A stretch of 43,729 nt of DNA from an uncultured Spirochaetaceae bacterium (GCA_900321635.1 ONWV01000015.1:4506-48234), one strand, 5' to 3'. Shown: positions 24,234-33,192, numbered from the stretch's first letter. Translations and numbers: made by a program. Notes: generated from the letters alone by a model not told the origin.

Positions 24234-25268
24234 ATGAAGGTTGGAATAATCGGTTGCGGTTCAATTGCCAGACAGCGTCATGCTCATGAATACGGGCTCA
24301 ACAAGAATGTTGAGATTGCAGGATTCTATGATTTTGTCGCAGACAGAGCTGCTGACATGGTTTCTAAGTTCGGAGGCAAGGTGTATCCGACGGTTGAGGC
24401 TATGCTTTCGGACAAAGATATAGACCTTGTTTCCGTCTGTGTTGCCAATGCCTATCATGCGGAGATCACAATCAAGGCTCTTAAAGCCGGAAAGAATGTT
24501 CTGTGTGAAAAGCCCATGGCAGTGACATATGACCAGTGCCTTGAGATGGTCAAAACGGCCTCGGACTGCGGAAAGAGACTATTTATAGGTCATAATCAGA
24601 GGCTCACTCCCGCTCACAGGAAGGCAAAGGAGCTGATTTCTTCCGGCAAGATGGGAAAGGTTCTGACATTCGCCACATCGTTCTGCCATGCCGGTCCTGA
24701 AAGCTGGGGCATAGACAAGGGCAAGGGAACCTGGTTCTTCAGAAAGGATGCGGCAGCATTCGGCTCAATGGCCGACCTTGGAATTCACAAGATCGACCTT
24801 ATCAGATACCTGGTAGGGGATGAGATCAAGTCGATTTATTCAGAGATGTGCGTCCTGGACAAGACATATGAGGACGGAAGCCCGATTGATGTAGATGACA
24901 ATTCGGTAGAGGTCATCCATTTCAGAAACGGAGCTTTCGGAACCGTGACCACAAGCTGGACGCAGTACGGCGGAGAGAACAACCAGACCCAGATCAACTG
25001 CAAGAACGGGGTGATGAAGCTCTACATGGATCCGAAGTACTCGCTGGTTGTGACTCATCCGGACGGAAGTGTGGACAACTACGACCTTGACAGGATTCAG
25101 ACGAACACCGACAAGCAGCAGGCCACAAGCGGAGTCATAGACGAGGTTGTGGATTCGATTCTCACAGGCAGAAAGAGCATTCTTGATGCCGATTCGATAA
25201 TCGGATCTATGAAGGCCGTGTTTGCCTGCATGAAATCCATGGAAACAGGAAAGGCCGTGGAGATTTAA
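24234..25268 (+). CDS. Gfo/Idh/MocA-family oxidoreductase
   Basis: 344 residues. The N-terminal Rossmann fold starts KVGIIGCGSIARQRHAHEY. The conserved CEKPMAVT motif (EKP) follows, then a C-terminal alpha/beta domain with GSMADLGIHKIDLIRYLVG, which contains the G-x-x-x-D-x-x-x-H-x-x-D type catalytic site. Such enzymes use NAD(P) to oxidise or reduce sugars, inositols and related ring hydroxyls. ATG 24234 is chosen because GAGG lies 8 bases upstream; the in-frame GTG at 24225 overlaps that site. It lies between the TIM-barrel isomerase and the ABC binding protein and is clearly in the same operon. Confidence 0.9.
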   Translation: MKVGIIGCGSIARQRHAHEYGLNKNVEIAGFYDFVADRAADMVSKFGGKVYPTVEAMLSDKDIDLVSVCVANAYHAEITIKALKAGKNVLCEKPMAVTYDQCLEMVKTASDCGKRLFIGHNQRLTPAHRKAKELISSGKMGKVLTFATSFCHAGPESWGIDKGKGTWFFRKDAAAFGSMADLGIHKIDLIRYLVGDEIKSIYSEMCVLDKTYEDGSPIDVDDNSVEVIHFRNGAFGTVTTSWTQYGGENNQTQINCKNGVMKLYMDPKYSLVVTHPDGSVDNYDLDRIQTNTDKQQATSGVIDEVVDSILTGRKSILDADSIIGSMKAVFACMKSMETGKAVEI

Positions 25269-25334
25269 GAGGAAGAATACCCTGAGGGGTAGAAAAATAA
25301 AAATCATTTCTTTATTCAAGAGGAGGAAAAAGAT

Positions 25335-26429
25335 ATGAAAAAATTAGTATTGGTAATGCTCGTTCTTATGTGCGCATTTGCAGTATTTGCAAGCGGAGCC
25401 AGTGAGAAAAAAGCAGAGAGAATCTATGTTCTCGGACCTACACCTGACCACGGTTGGACAGCTCAGGCCGGTGCTTTCGCAGAGCAGAGATGTAACGAGC
25501 TGAAGGCCAGCGGAACAGATGCAGTATTCATGCCGGCATCTTCAGGTGAGACCCAGGTCGACTATGTCAACACAATCATCGCAAACGGTGATGCAAAGGT
25601 TGTTGTCATCCAGGTTCTTGATGATTCAGCAGAGGCCGCAGTCGAGGCTCTTGTCGCTGCAAAGATTCCTGTAATCCAGTTCGACAGATTCGCAATCGCA
25701 CTCAAGCCCAAGGCTATTCTGAACTTCGCAGGAGATAACATCTCATGTGGTGCCGGTATCGCAGCATGGCTCCAGAGCAACGGAATGAAGCCGGGTGATG
25801 CTATTGTCACACTGTACGGAGACAACGGTTCAGTCTGTATCGACAGAGAGTCCGGTTTCAGAGGCTTCCTCAGCGGAAAGGTTGATTACACCGACAACGC
25901 AACAGGAAAGACCGTCCACACAACAGAAGTCTGGCAGGAGAGCGATATCAAGGCTGCTCTCAGCACATACTCTGTCGTATGTAACTGGTCCGCAGACGGA
26001 GCTGCACAGTTCATGGAGCAGAAGCTCACCGATATCCTCGCTGATGCCAAGAAGAAGGGCGGAAGACTCTACATCTATTCAATGGATGATGAGATGACCT
26101 TCGGTGTCCTCAACGTTCTCGAGGCCGCTTCAGCCAAGGATCAGAAGGCTGCTGAAGATCTCAAGATCTACATCTCAGCTATCGGCGGAATGCAGGAGCT
26201 TTATGATGTCATGAGCGGCAAGTCAGCTCAGGCAGCTGTTGCAGACAGATTCTTCGACAACATGATGTCTGTTTCTTTCAACCCGTCAATGATGATCCAG
26301 GCCATCAACTTTGCAGTTGATTATGCAAAGGGCAACTGGAACTATCCTCTCGGAGCTGAAGAGAAGCAGCCGGTTTGGATTGTTGACAGAACCAACGCAA
26401 CTCAGTACCAGGGCTTCTTGGGTCACTGA
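25335..26429 (+). CDS. Sugar ABC transporter, periplasmic binding protein (type 1)
   Basis: 364 residues. A signal peptide (LVLVMLVLMCAFAVFA) with a signal-peptidase-I type site is followed by SGASEKK, and there is no lipobox cysteine. The mature part follows the ribose/xylose-type binding fold: VLGPTPDHGWTAQAGAF, then VDYVNTIIANGDAKVVVIQ with VLDDSAEAAVEALVAAKIPV, then SMDDEMTFGVLNVLEAA. The substrate is probably a monosaccharide or polyol. GAGGAGG before the ATG is the strongest ribosome site in this operon. A terminator-like hairpin directly after the stop would keep this subunit in excess over the ATPase and permease. Confidence 0.9.
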   Translation: MKKLVLVMLVLMCAFAVFASGASEKKAERIYVLGPTPDHGWTAQAGAFAEQRCNELKASGTDAVFMPASSGETQVDYVNTIIANGDAKVVVIQVLDDSAEAAVEALVAAKIPVIQFDRFAIALKPKAILNFAGDNISCGAGIAAWLQSNGMKPGDAIVTLYGDNGSVCIDRESGFRGFLSGKVDYTDNATGKTVHTTEVWQESDIKAALSTYSVVCNWSADGAAQFMEQKLTDILADAKKKGGRLYIYSMDDEMTFGVLNVLEAASAKDQKAAEDLKIYISAIGGMQELYDVMSGKSAQAAVADRFFDNMMSVSFNPSMMIQAINFAVDYAKGNWNYPLGAEEKQPVWIVDRTNATQYQGFLGH

Positions 26430-26451
26430 TTCTGTTGTAACATCATTAATG

Positions 26452-26481
26452 CAGGCGGATGCGCGAGCATCCGTCTGTTTT
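26452..26481 (+). terminator. Intercistronic terminator/attenuator hairpin after the binding-protein gene
   Basis: CAGGCGGATGC (26452-26462) pairs with GCATCCGTCTG (26467-26477), 11 bp with one G-U pair and a 4-base loop, followed by TTTT and a T-rich tract. Partial termination here would set the ratio of binding protein to transporter; it could also protect the 3' end of the upstream message. Confidence 0.75.
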
Positions 26482-26505
26482 AAGTTTTATTAGGAGCAGT
26501 AAAGG

Positions 26506-27996
26506 ATGAAAAGAATCCTCGAAATGAGCCATATCTCCAAGGCTTTCGGTGGAGTCAAAGCACTTACGGATGTTCATCTTGAGGTGAACGAAGGTGAGGT
26601 GCATGCACTTCTTGGAGAAAACGGAGCAGGTAAGTCCACACTGATGAATATTCTCACCGGTGTCCTTCAGGCTGACTCCGGAAAGATCACTTTCCTCGGA
26701 AAGGACTACTACACACCGACAATCACCCAGATGGAGGAGGCGGGAATCGCCTTTGTACATCAGGAGCTTAACGTAATCAACGACCTGACTGTCGTTGATA
26801 ATATTTTCCTGACCAGAGAGCTTACAGGAAAATTCGGTCTTATTGATGAAGACAAGGAAGTACAGAAGACCAGGGAGCTTTTTGAGAGTCTCGGAGTCAA
26901 AATCGACCCCACTGCAATGGTAAGGACACTCAAGACAAGCGAAAAACAGCTTCTTGAAATCTGCAAGGCTCTTTATACAGATGCCAAACTCATCATCCTG
27001 GATGAGCCAACGACATCTCTTTCAAACGAAGAAATAGACCATCTTTTCGGCATTCTCAGCAAGCTCAGGGAGCAGGGTAAGTCATTTATCTTCATCTCCC
27101 ACAAGATGCCTGAGATCTTCACCATTGCCGACAGATATACAGTATTCAGAAATGGCACTTTCATCTCCAGCGGAGACATCAAGGACACAACGCCCAAGGA
27201 TGTCACATCCGACATGGTCGGAACGACTTTCGTCGATGCCGACATGTATGAGCAACGAGAGCTCGGAGAAGAAATTCTTAAGCTTCACAAGCTTTCCGGC
27301 CGCGGATTCAGCAAAATCAGCCTTTCGTTCCGTAAGGGTGAGATTGTGGCCTTCACGGGTCTTGCCGGAAGCGGTGCAAGCGAATTGATGCAGACCATGT
27401 TCGGAGTTCTTCCGATAGAGGGCGGCTCGATCGAGTACAAGGGCAAGAAGCTTGAAGGCTCCATCGCACACTTCATGAAGAACAAAATCGCCATGCTCCC
27501 TTCGAACAGAAAAGAGAATTCCGTAATCAAGGACCTCTCGATTCTTGAGAATTTCTATATTGCCGAGCACGTTCTTTCCTTCAAGAAGCAGATAATCAAG
27601 AAGTCTGTCGAGGACGAGCGTTATGAGCAGCAGAAGAAAACGCTCAGAATCAAGGCCGCAAGCAGCTCGGCTGAAATCACCTCCCTTTCGGGTGGAAACC
27701 AGCAGAAGGTGTTCTTGGCAAAGTGGCTGAACACAGGAGCTGAGGTTCTGCTTTTCAACAACCCGACACGTGGAGTTGATGTCGGAGCCAAGGCGGAAAT
27801 CTACAGGCTGATTCTCGAGTTCGCCAAGGCGGGAAAGACCGTAATCTTCAATACTTTGGAAATCCCGGAGGTTCAGAAGATCGCCGACCGCTGCGTTGTC
27901 TTCTACGGAGGGAAGGTTGCGGCGATTCTGGACCACAAGGACGTTTCCGAGAAAACGGTCATGGGCTATTCAACAGGTATAAACACTCAGAGGTAA
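26506..27996 (+). CDS. Sugar ABC transporter ATP-binding protein, tandem-domain (RbsA/MglA type)
   Basis: 496 residues with two ABC domains. The first has Walker A GENGAGKST, the ABC signature region LKTSEKQLLEICKAL and Walker B LIILDEPTTSLS, so it looks active. The second has the degenerate Walker A typical of this subfamily (AFTGLAGSGASELMQ) and an intact signature SLSGGNQQKVFLAKWL, followed by LLFNNPTRGVDVG, where the Walker B glutamate is usual but here reads NNP. This matches RbsA, MglA and XylG proteins, which power monosaccharide uptake. AGGAG is found just before the ATG. It is followed after 4 bases by the permease. Confidence 0.95.
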   Translation: MKRILEMSHISKAFGGVKALTDVHLEVNEGEVHALLGENGAGKSTLMNILTGVLQADSGKITFLGKDYYTPTITQMEEAGIAFVHQELNVINDLTVVDNIFLTRELTGKFGLIDEDKEVQKTRELFESLGVKIDPTAMVRTLKTSEKQLLEICKALYTDAKLIILDEPTTSLSNEEIDHLFGILSKLREQGKSFIFISHKMPEIFTIADRYTVFRNGTFISSGDIKDTTPKDVTSDMVGTTFVDADMYEQRELGEEILKLHKLSGRGFSKISLSFRKGEIVAFTGLAGSGASELMQTMFGVLPIEGGSIEYKGKKLEGSIAHFMKNKIAMLPSNRKENSVIKDLSILENFYIAEHVLSFKKQIIKKSVEDERYEQQKKTLRIKAASSSAEITSLSGGNQQKVFLAKWLNTGAEVLLFNNPTRGVDVGAKAEIYRLILEFAKAGKTVIFNTLEIPEVQKIADRCVVFYGGKVAAILDHKDVSEKTVMGYSTGINTQR

Positions 27997-28000
27997 CAAT

Positions 28001-29074
28001 ATGAAGAAAACTAATAATCTTACCAAGCAGATCGGCTCTTTCTGGGCCCACTATTCATATATCGTGGTAATGCTGGTCATAATGATCGTCTATGCGATCA
28101 CCATTTCCGCAAACGGCAGCAGCTTCAGATGGAGCCATATCACGGCTATTTTAAGCTCGCAGAACACATGTATCATCGGAACCATGGCCATAGGAATGGC
28201 CCTTGTCGTCCTGACAGGCCAGATTGACCTTTCAATCGGTTCTTCTCTGGTATTCACAACAAGTGCCTGCATTGTCGTGTTCAACATGACCAACTCGATT
28301 CTGGCAATGATTGCCGCGGCTCTTATTGTCGGTGGAATTTTAGGCCTTATCAACGGAGCCCTTGTCGGTCTTGCCAAGATGCCTCCGTTCATAGCCACAA
28401 TGGGAACCATGCTCATCTACCGCTCTCTGTCGCTCTCTGTCGTAAGAAGCATGGATACCGCCATTTCGGGTTCCACATCCAGCCAGTTCGCTATGCTCAG
28501 GTCAAACAGCAAGTACGACTTTCTGAGATTCTCGTTCGGTACAGGAAAGATCCTGTCAATTCCGTACATCACGCTGGTGTTCCTTCTCATGGTCCTGCTT
28601 TTCATCTTTGTCACCAAGAAGACAAAGTACGGAAAGAGCATCTATGCCGTAGGTTCCAACGAGAAGGCCGCTCACCTCAGCGGTATCAACACAACGTTCA
28701 TAAAGGTATCGGTCTATGTCGTAACAGGCCTTCTTGTCGGAGTTGCCAGCGTCCTTCAGGCCTGCAAGCTCGGAAACATCACACCGGCTTCTTCCGGAAA
28801 GAGCTATGAGATGTATGCCATCGCAGCCATCGTTCTTGGCGGAATCTCAATGGCCGGTGGTAAGGGAAACCTTCTGGGAGTCATCTTCGGTGCACTTTCA
28901 TACACCACGGTGAACTTCATCATCGTTTCCATTCCGTCGCTTACGGTCGATATTCAGGATACATTCCAGGGCCTGGTGCTGATCATCGTCATCCTCATCC
29001 AGACTCTCAGTCCTGTTCTCAAGGAGAAGGCCCAGATTGCAAAGCGCCGCCGCCTTGCAGAGTCCGGGAAATGA
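28001..29074 (+). CDS. Sugar ABC transporter permease (RbsC type)
   Basis: 357 residues with about ten membrane helices. GQIDLSIGSSLVFTTSAC and NEKAAHLSGINTTFIKVSVY (the EAA-like cytoplasmic loop) are diagnostic of the ribose/galactose-type permease family, and YAIAAIVLGGISMAGGKGN is the conserved C-terminal segment. It forms the pore together with the preceding tandem ATPase; GAGG lies before the start. It is the last transporter gene. A 107-base gap with direct repeats and a possible promoter follows before the OYE-type reductase. Confidence 0.95.
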   Translation: MKKTNNLTKQIGSFWAHYSYIVVMLVIMIVYAITISANGSSFRWSHITAILSSQNTCIIGTMAIGMALVVLTGQIDLSIGSSLVFTTSACIVVFNMTNSILAMIAAALIVGGILGLINGALVGLAKMPPFIATMGTMLIYRSLSLSVVRSMDTAISGSTSSQFAMLRSNSKYDFLRFSFGTGKILSIPYITLVFLLMVLLFIFVTKKTKYGKSIYAVGSNEKAAHLSGINTTFIKVSVYVVTGLLVGVASVLQACKLGNITPASSGKSYEMYAIAAIVLGGISMAGGKGNLLGVIFGALSYTTVNFIIVSIPSLTVDIQDTFQGLVLIIVILIQTLSPVLKEKAQIAKRRRLAESGK

Positions 29075-29097
29075 AGTCGTAGCGAAACCGAACTGCT

Positions 29098-29123
29098 TCT
29101 GTCAAAATCTGTCACTCTCTGTC
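29098..29123 (+). repeat. Three TCTGTC direct repeats with 10-bp period
   Basis: TCTGTC occurs at 29098, 29108 and 29118, exactly one helical turn apart. They lie roughly 50-70 bases before the possible start of transcription of the reductase genes, where an activator would bind. Role is inferred. Confidence 0.5.
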
Positions 29124-29136
29124 CAAAAATTACGCT

Positions 29137-29164
29137 TTTAGCAGGAACGAAAGACAAGTAATAT
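29137..29164 (+). promoter_or_regulatory. Possible internal promoter for the reductase genes
   Basis: TTTAGC (29137-29142), 16 bases, TAATAT (29159-29164). The -35 box is poor, which would fit an activator-dependent promoter served by the upstream TCTGTC repeats. GGAGG follows just before ATG 29182. Confidence 0.35.
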
Positions 29165-29181
29165 TAAAAGCGGAGGTTCAT

Positions 29182-30471
29182 ATGAGCGCACACGAGAAGT
29201 TCGGTTTCAAGTCCCTGGAGGAGATTCGGGAGAAGACTCAGGCCCTTGGTCTGAATATCAGATATGATGAGAATCTGTCTGTTCTTGGAACACCCTATAG
29301 GATCGGTCATCTTCAGGCTGCCAACAGGTTTGCCGTTCTCCCGATGGAAGGTTGCGACTCAAATACGGACGGGTCTCCGTCGAAACTGGTAACAGACCGT
29401 TATGAGAAGCTTGCCAGAGGTGGATACGGTCTGATCTGGTTCGAGGCAAATGCCATTGTCCCGGAAGGCAGGGCAAATGAGCTTCAGATGATGCTCACTG
29501 CCTCGAACGTCTCCAAGTTCCGCAGCCTTGTCCAGAATGTTGACAGCATCAGCATGAAGGAGAACGGCTTCAAGCCTGTGAAGATCCTTCAGCTTACACA
29601 TTCCGGACGTTACAGCAGGCCGGAGGGGCATCTTGCCAGACCTCTTGTACCGCAGCATGATCCCTATCTGGACAGGGGTAACGAGGTCATTGTTTCCGAT
29701 GAGTATCTGGACAGCCTTGTTCAGCGTTATGTGACAAGCGCTCTTCTTGCCAAAGAGGCAGGTTTTGACGGAGTAGACATAAAGGCATGTCACCGCTACC
29801 TGATGAGCGAACTTCTTGCCTCACACACAAGAGAGGGCCGATACGGCGGAAGCTATGAAAACAGAAGCCGTCTACTTCTTTCCGTAATCAGAGAGGTCAG
29901 AAAGGCAACGGGAGATGACTTTATAGTCGCCAGCCGTTTCAATGTGTTTGATGCACATCCGTATCCTTATGGATTTGGGTGCGACCATGACGATATGTGG
30001 AAGTTTGATCCCCAGGAGCCGGTGCGTCTTGTCAAAGACATGGTGAAAGCCGGGGTCGGACTTCTGTCGAATTCGGGTGGAAACCCTTACTACATCTATC
30101 CTCAGGTCACAAGGCCGTTCGACAAGTCAAGCTACGGCATTCCTACGCCGGAGGAACATCCGCTTGAGAGCATCCAGAGGCTGTTTTATCTGACAAGTGT
30201 GGTACAGGAGGCCGCAGGAGATGTACCTGTTGTCGGTAACGGCTACAGCTGGCTGAGAAACTTCCTGCCGTATGCTGCATCTGCGAACATCAATGACGGC
30301 AGATGCCGCTTTGTAGGTCTTGGCAGAGAAAGCTTCGCGTATCCCGATGCTCCCAAAGATGTCCTTGAGAAAGGTGCTAATAATGCGCGATCACGGCACG
30401 ACCGGATGCGTAATCAGAAACAGCAAGGTTTACATGCCGATCTACAAGAAGTTCAACGCAGAGGCGGTTGA
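29182..30471 (+). CDS. Old Yellow Enzyme-family NADH:flavin oxidoreductase, C-terminus frameshifted
   Basis: 429 residues as read. The FMN barrel is clear: RFAVLPMEGCDSNTDG, then LTHSGRYSRPEGH, then CHRYLMSELLASHTREGRYG with YENRSRLLLSVIREVR, the HR-x-L and YGGS/ENR signatures of this family. It should reduce activated C=C bonds or related substrates with NAD(P)H. The end is abnormal. After VLEKGA (about residue 399) this frame yields an Arg/Gln-rich tail. The +1 frame from 30383 to the TGA at 30488-30490 instead encodes MRDHGTTGCVIRNSKVYMP and a normal family ending that overlaps the next start as ATGA. The cysteine-rich segment expected between the two is missing, consistent with an out-of-frame deletion. 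Confidence 0.85.
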   Translation: MSAHEKFGFKSLEEIREKTQALGLNIRYDENLSVLGTPYRIGHLQAANRFAVLPMEGCDSNTDGSPSKLVTDRYEKLARGGYGLIWFEANAIVPEGRANELQMMLTASNVSKFRSLVQNVDSISMKENGFKPVKILQLTHSGRYSRPEGHLARPLVPQHDPYLDRGNEVIVSDEYLDSLVQRYVTSALLAKEAGFDGVDIKACHRYLMSELLASHTREGRYGGSYENRSRLLLSVIREVRKATGDDFIVASRFNVFDAHPYPYGFGCDHDDMWKFDPQEPVRLVKDMVKAGVGLLSNSGGNPYYIYPQVTRPFDKSSYGIPTPEEHPLESIQRLFYLTSVVQEAAGDVPVVGNGYSWLRNFLPYAASANINDGRCRFVGLGRESFAYPDAPKDVLEKGANNARSRHDRMRNQKQQGLHADLQEVQRRGG

Positions 30472-30490
30472 GAGGGAGCACAGAACATGA
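30383..30490 (+). pseudogene. Displaced native C-terminus of the OYE-family gene, out of frame
   Basis: In the +1 frame these bases encode 35 residues (MRDHGTTGCVIRNSKVYMP, then an IYKKFNAEAVEREHRT ending). This matches the expected end of this OYE subfamily, and its TGA overlaps the ATG of the next gene. No start signal precedes it, so it is probably untranslated unless ribosomes shift frame. Confidence 0.65.
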
Positions 30491-31254
30491 AAAGGACAGC
30501 AGTAGTAACCGGTGCAAGCAGAGGAATAGGTCTTGCCATAGCAAAGCAGCTGGGCCTTGACGGTATGAATGTGGTGATGGTAGCCACAGGCTCAGAAGAA
30601 AAGAACATATCTGCTATTGAACAGCTTCAGAAGAACGGAATCACAGTCGGTTATATCCAGGCTGATATTTCAAAACATGATGACAGAATCAAAATCGTCC
30701 GTGATGCTGTCAGGTTATTCGGCAGAATAGATGTCCTTGTGAACAACGCCGGTGTGGCTCCTCTTCAGAGAGCGGACCTCCTTGAGATGACCGAGGAATC
30801 CTTTGATAGGGTTGTCGGGATAAACACAAAAGGCAACATGTTCCTTACCCAGGCCGTTGCAAAGCAGATGATAGCCCAAGAGCCCTTGGACGGAAGAAAG
30901 GGTGTTATCATAAATATTTCATCCTGCTCCTCGGTGGTCTCATCCGTCAATCGTGGAGAATACTGTGTGTCTAAGGCAGGCATCTCGATGCTCACGACCC
31001 TCTACGCAGACAGACTTGCACCGGAGGGCATTCTGGTTCATGAGGTCAGGCCGGGTGTTATTGATACTGACATGACAAGCACGGTGCACGGCAAGTACAA
31101 CAAGCTGATCGATGAGGGAGTGTTCCCGATTGCACGTTGGGGAAAACCTGAGGATGTTGCCAATGCCGTAAGTGCTCTTGCGTCAGACAAGTTCATGTAT
31201 ACCACCGGAAACTACATAGATGTGGACGGAGGCTTCCACATAAGGAGACTCTAG
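30487..31254 (+). CDS. Short-chain dehydrogenase/reductase (SDR)
   Basis: 255 residues, classical SDR length. TGASRGIG (residues 8-15) is the cofactor-binding motif, NNAGVAP the NNAG motif, IINISSCSS supplies the catalytic Ser and YCVSK the catalytic Tyr and Lys; DVDGGF near the end is typical. It should interconvert a ketone and an alcohol using NAD(P). GAGAGGGAG lies just before the ATG, and the start overlaps the native OYE stop by four bases. The next gene starts immediately after the stop. This tight spacing places the OYE, SDR and flavoprotein in one pathway. Substrate is not predictable from sequence. Confidence 0.9.
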   Translation: MKRTAVVTGASRGIGLAIAKQLGLDGMNVVMVATGSEEKNISAIEQLQKNGITVGYIQADISKHDDRIKIVRDAVRLFGRIDVLVNNAGVAPLQRADLLEMTEESFDRVVGINTKGNMFLTQAVAKQMIAQEPLDGRKGVIINISSCSSVVSSVNRGEYCVSKAGISMLTTLYADRLAPEGILVHEVRPGVIDTDMTSTVHGKYNKLIDEGVFPIARWGKPEDVANAVSALASDKFMYTTGNYIDVDGGFHIRRL

Positions 31255-33192
31255 ATGGACAGCATGGCTTATGAGGTCGAACGCATCAGGGTTCGCACCT
31301 GCATTGTGGGAACAGGAGCCGCAGGCTACAATGCCGCCTGCCGCCTGAAAAAGCTGGGACAGGATGATATTCTTCTTATAAGCGAAAACCGTCTCGGCGG
31401 AACCAGCCGCAACACGGGAAGCGACAAACAGACCTACTATAAGCTTACGCTCAGCGGAGATTGTCCGGACAGTGTCTATGAGATGGCCAGGACTCTGTTT
31501 GAGGGAAAGGCTGTTGACGGAGACATTGCCTTGTGCGAGGCTGCTCTGAGCTCAAGATGCTTTCTGAGACTTGCTGAGCTGGGACTTCCGTTTCCGACTA
31601 ACCGTTATGGGGAATATGTAGGCTATAAGACAGACCACGACCCCAGAACCCGTGCAACATCAATAGGACCTTACACATCCAGAGAGATGACCCGTGCTTT
31701 GGAAAAAGAGGCCATGCAGCTAGGAGTGCCGTTTCGGGATCATCTTCAGGTGATAAAACTCATATCGGACGGAGAAAGATGCTACGGCCTCATCTGTCTT
31801 GATACAGAAAAGACCCAAAGACCTCATTATGTGGTCATTGAATCAGATAACACAGTCTACGCTACGGGCGGACCTGCCGGCATGTATGCGGACAGTGTCT
31901 ACCCTCAGAGCCAGAACGGGTCGTCCGGCATAGCTTTTGAGGCGGGGGTAAAGGGCCGTAATCTGACTGAGTGGCAGTTTGGTCTTGCGTCTGTGAAGCC
32001 AAGGTGGAACGTAAGCGGTACCTATATGCAGGCTCTGCCCAGATTTGTCTCTACCGATGCAGAAGGAAAGGATGAGAGAGAATTTCTGATGGACTTCTTT
32101 AAAAGTCCGCAGCAGATGCTTTCAAATGTCTTTCTGAAAGGCTATCAGTGGCCGTTTGATGTGCGCAAGGTTGAAGGCGGGAGTTCTGTCATAGATATTC
32201 TTGTCTACCTTGAAAGCTGTAAGGGACGGCGGGTATTTTTGGATTTCATCCATGATCCGGTTGACGGTAAATTCAGTTTTGATGGCCTGAATCCTGAGGC
32301 ATATGAGTATATTTCACGTGCTAATGCCCTTGTCAGGACACCGATTGAAAGGCTTAAGATTATGAATCAGCCGGCGGTGGATTTCTACAGGGACAAGGGT
32401 GTTGACCTTAGCAGGGAGTATCTTGAGATTGCCCTGTGCGCCCAGCATAACAACGGTGGCCTTGATTTGGATATGTGGTGGCAGAGCAATATCAAGGGTC
32501 TTTTTGCCATAGGTGAAGTTGCCGGAAGCCACGGAGTATACAGACCCGGAGGATCTGCCCTGAACGCAGGTCAGGTCGGGTCAACCCGATGTGCTCAGTT
32601 CATAGCCGGACACTCTTCGGAAAAGATTCCAAGAAAAGCGGACTTTGAGGAGCTCTGTTCACGTGCTTTGAAGGAGATGACTGCACTGTGCTCTGTCACA
32701 CGTTCGGAAAAGATGAATGTTGAGTCTCTCATCAATCATTTTGAATCAGGAATGAGCAGAAACTGCGCTGCCGTCAGGGACCCTGAGGCTATGAAAGGTT
32801 TTCTTGATGAGGTGAATGACATGATCGGGGCCTTTAAGGACAGGGTAAGGTACTGTGAAAACCGTGATCTTAAGCTTGTCTACAGGCTTAGAGACATGCT
32901 CATCTCACAGAAATGCTACATAGAGAGCATGTTGGACTACCTTTCATCCGGAGGAAAGAGCAGAGGAAGTGCCCTCTATCATGACATCAACGGAAAACGT
33001 CCCTACAAGGAGCTTCCTGATGTGTTCACATACAGCCTTGATGACGGATCAAAGGATGCATTCATTCAGGAGATGTCCTACATAGACGGAAAGTGCTCTT
33101 TCGTATGGAGGCCGGTAAGACCCATTCCCAAGGATGATGATTTCTTTGAAAACGTCTGGAGAGAATTCCGGAAGGACGGAAATATCAGATAG
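31255..33192 (+). CDS. FAD-dependent oxidoreductase, fumarate reductase/L-aspartate oxidase family
   Basis: 645 residues. The FAD fingerprint is CIVGTGAAGYNAACRL, with LGGTSRNTGSDKQTYYKL after it; YATGGPAGMYADSVYPQSQNGS and NNGGLDLDMWWQ with GLFAIGEVAGSHGVYRPGG-SALNAG match the flavin-binding and active-site segments of the FrdA/SdhA/NadB/AprA group. The C-terminal 180 residues are helical, like the cap-following domain of that group. No signal peptide or heme motif is seen, so it should be cytosolic. It would reduce or oxidise a C-C bond of an unknown substrate. It begins directly after the SDR stop (an ATG at 31264 is an alternative). Its end overlaps the convergent GH43 gene by 8 bases. 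Confidence 0.85.
   Translation: MDSMAYEVERIRVRTCIVGTGAAGYNAACRLKKLGQDDILLISENRLGGTSRNTGSDKQTYYKLTLSGDCPDSVYEMARTLFEGKAVDGDIALCEAALSSRCFLRLAELGLPFPTNRYGEYVGYKTDHDPRTRATSIGPYTSREMTRALEKEAMQLGVPFRDHLQVIKLISDGERCYGLICLDTEKTQRPHYVVIESDNTVYATGGPAGMYADSVYPQSQNGSSGIAFEAGVKGRNLTEWQFGLASVKPRWNVSGTYMQALPRFVSTDAEGKDEREFLMDFFKSPQQMLSNVFLKGYQWPFDVRKVEGGSSVIDILVYLESCKGRRVFLDFIHDPVDGKFSFDGLNPEAYEYISRANALVRTPIERLKIMNQPAVDFYRDKGVDLSREYLEIALCAQHNNGGLDLDMWWQSNIKGLFAIGEVAGSHGVYRPGGSALNAGQVGSTRCAQFIAGHSSEKIPRKADFEELCSRALKEMTALCSVTRSEKMNVESLINHFESGMSRNCAAVRDPEAMKGFLDEVNDMIGAFKDRVRYCENRDLKLVYRLRDMLISQKCYIESMLDYLSSGGKSRGSALYHDINGKRPYKELPDVFTYSLDDGSKDAFIQEMSYIDGKCSFVWRPVRPIPKDDDFFENVWREFRKDGNIR

Noticed and set aside
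25270-25290. TACCC/GGGTA hairpin between the Gfo/Idh and binding-protein genes
   Set aside because: Stem of only 5 bp with no T-run, so not a credible terminator.
27082-27936. Minus-strand frame of 284 residues
   Set aside because: Lies wholly inside the well-supported sugar ABC ATPase gene on the opposite strand and has no family motifs.
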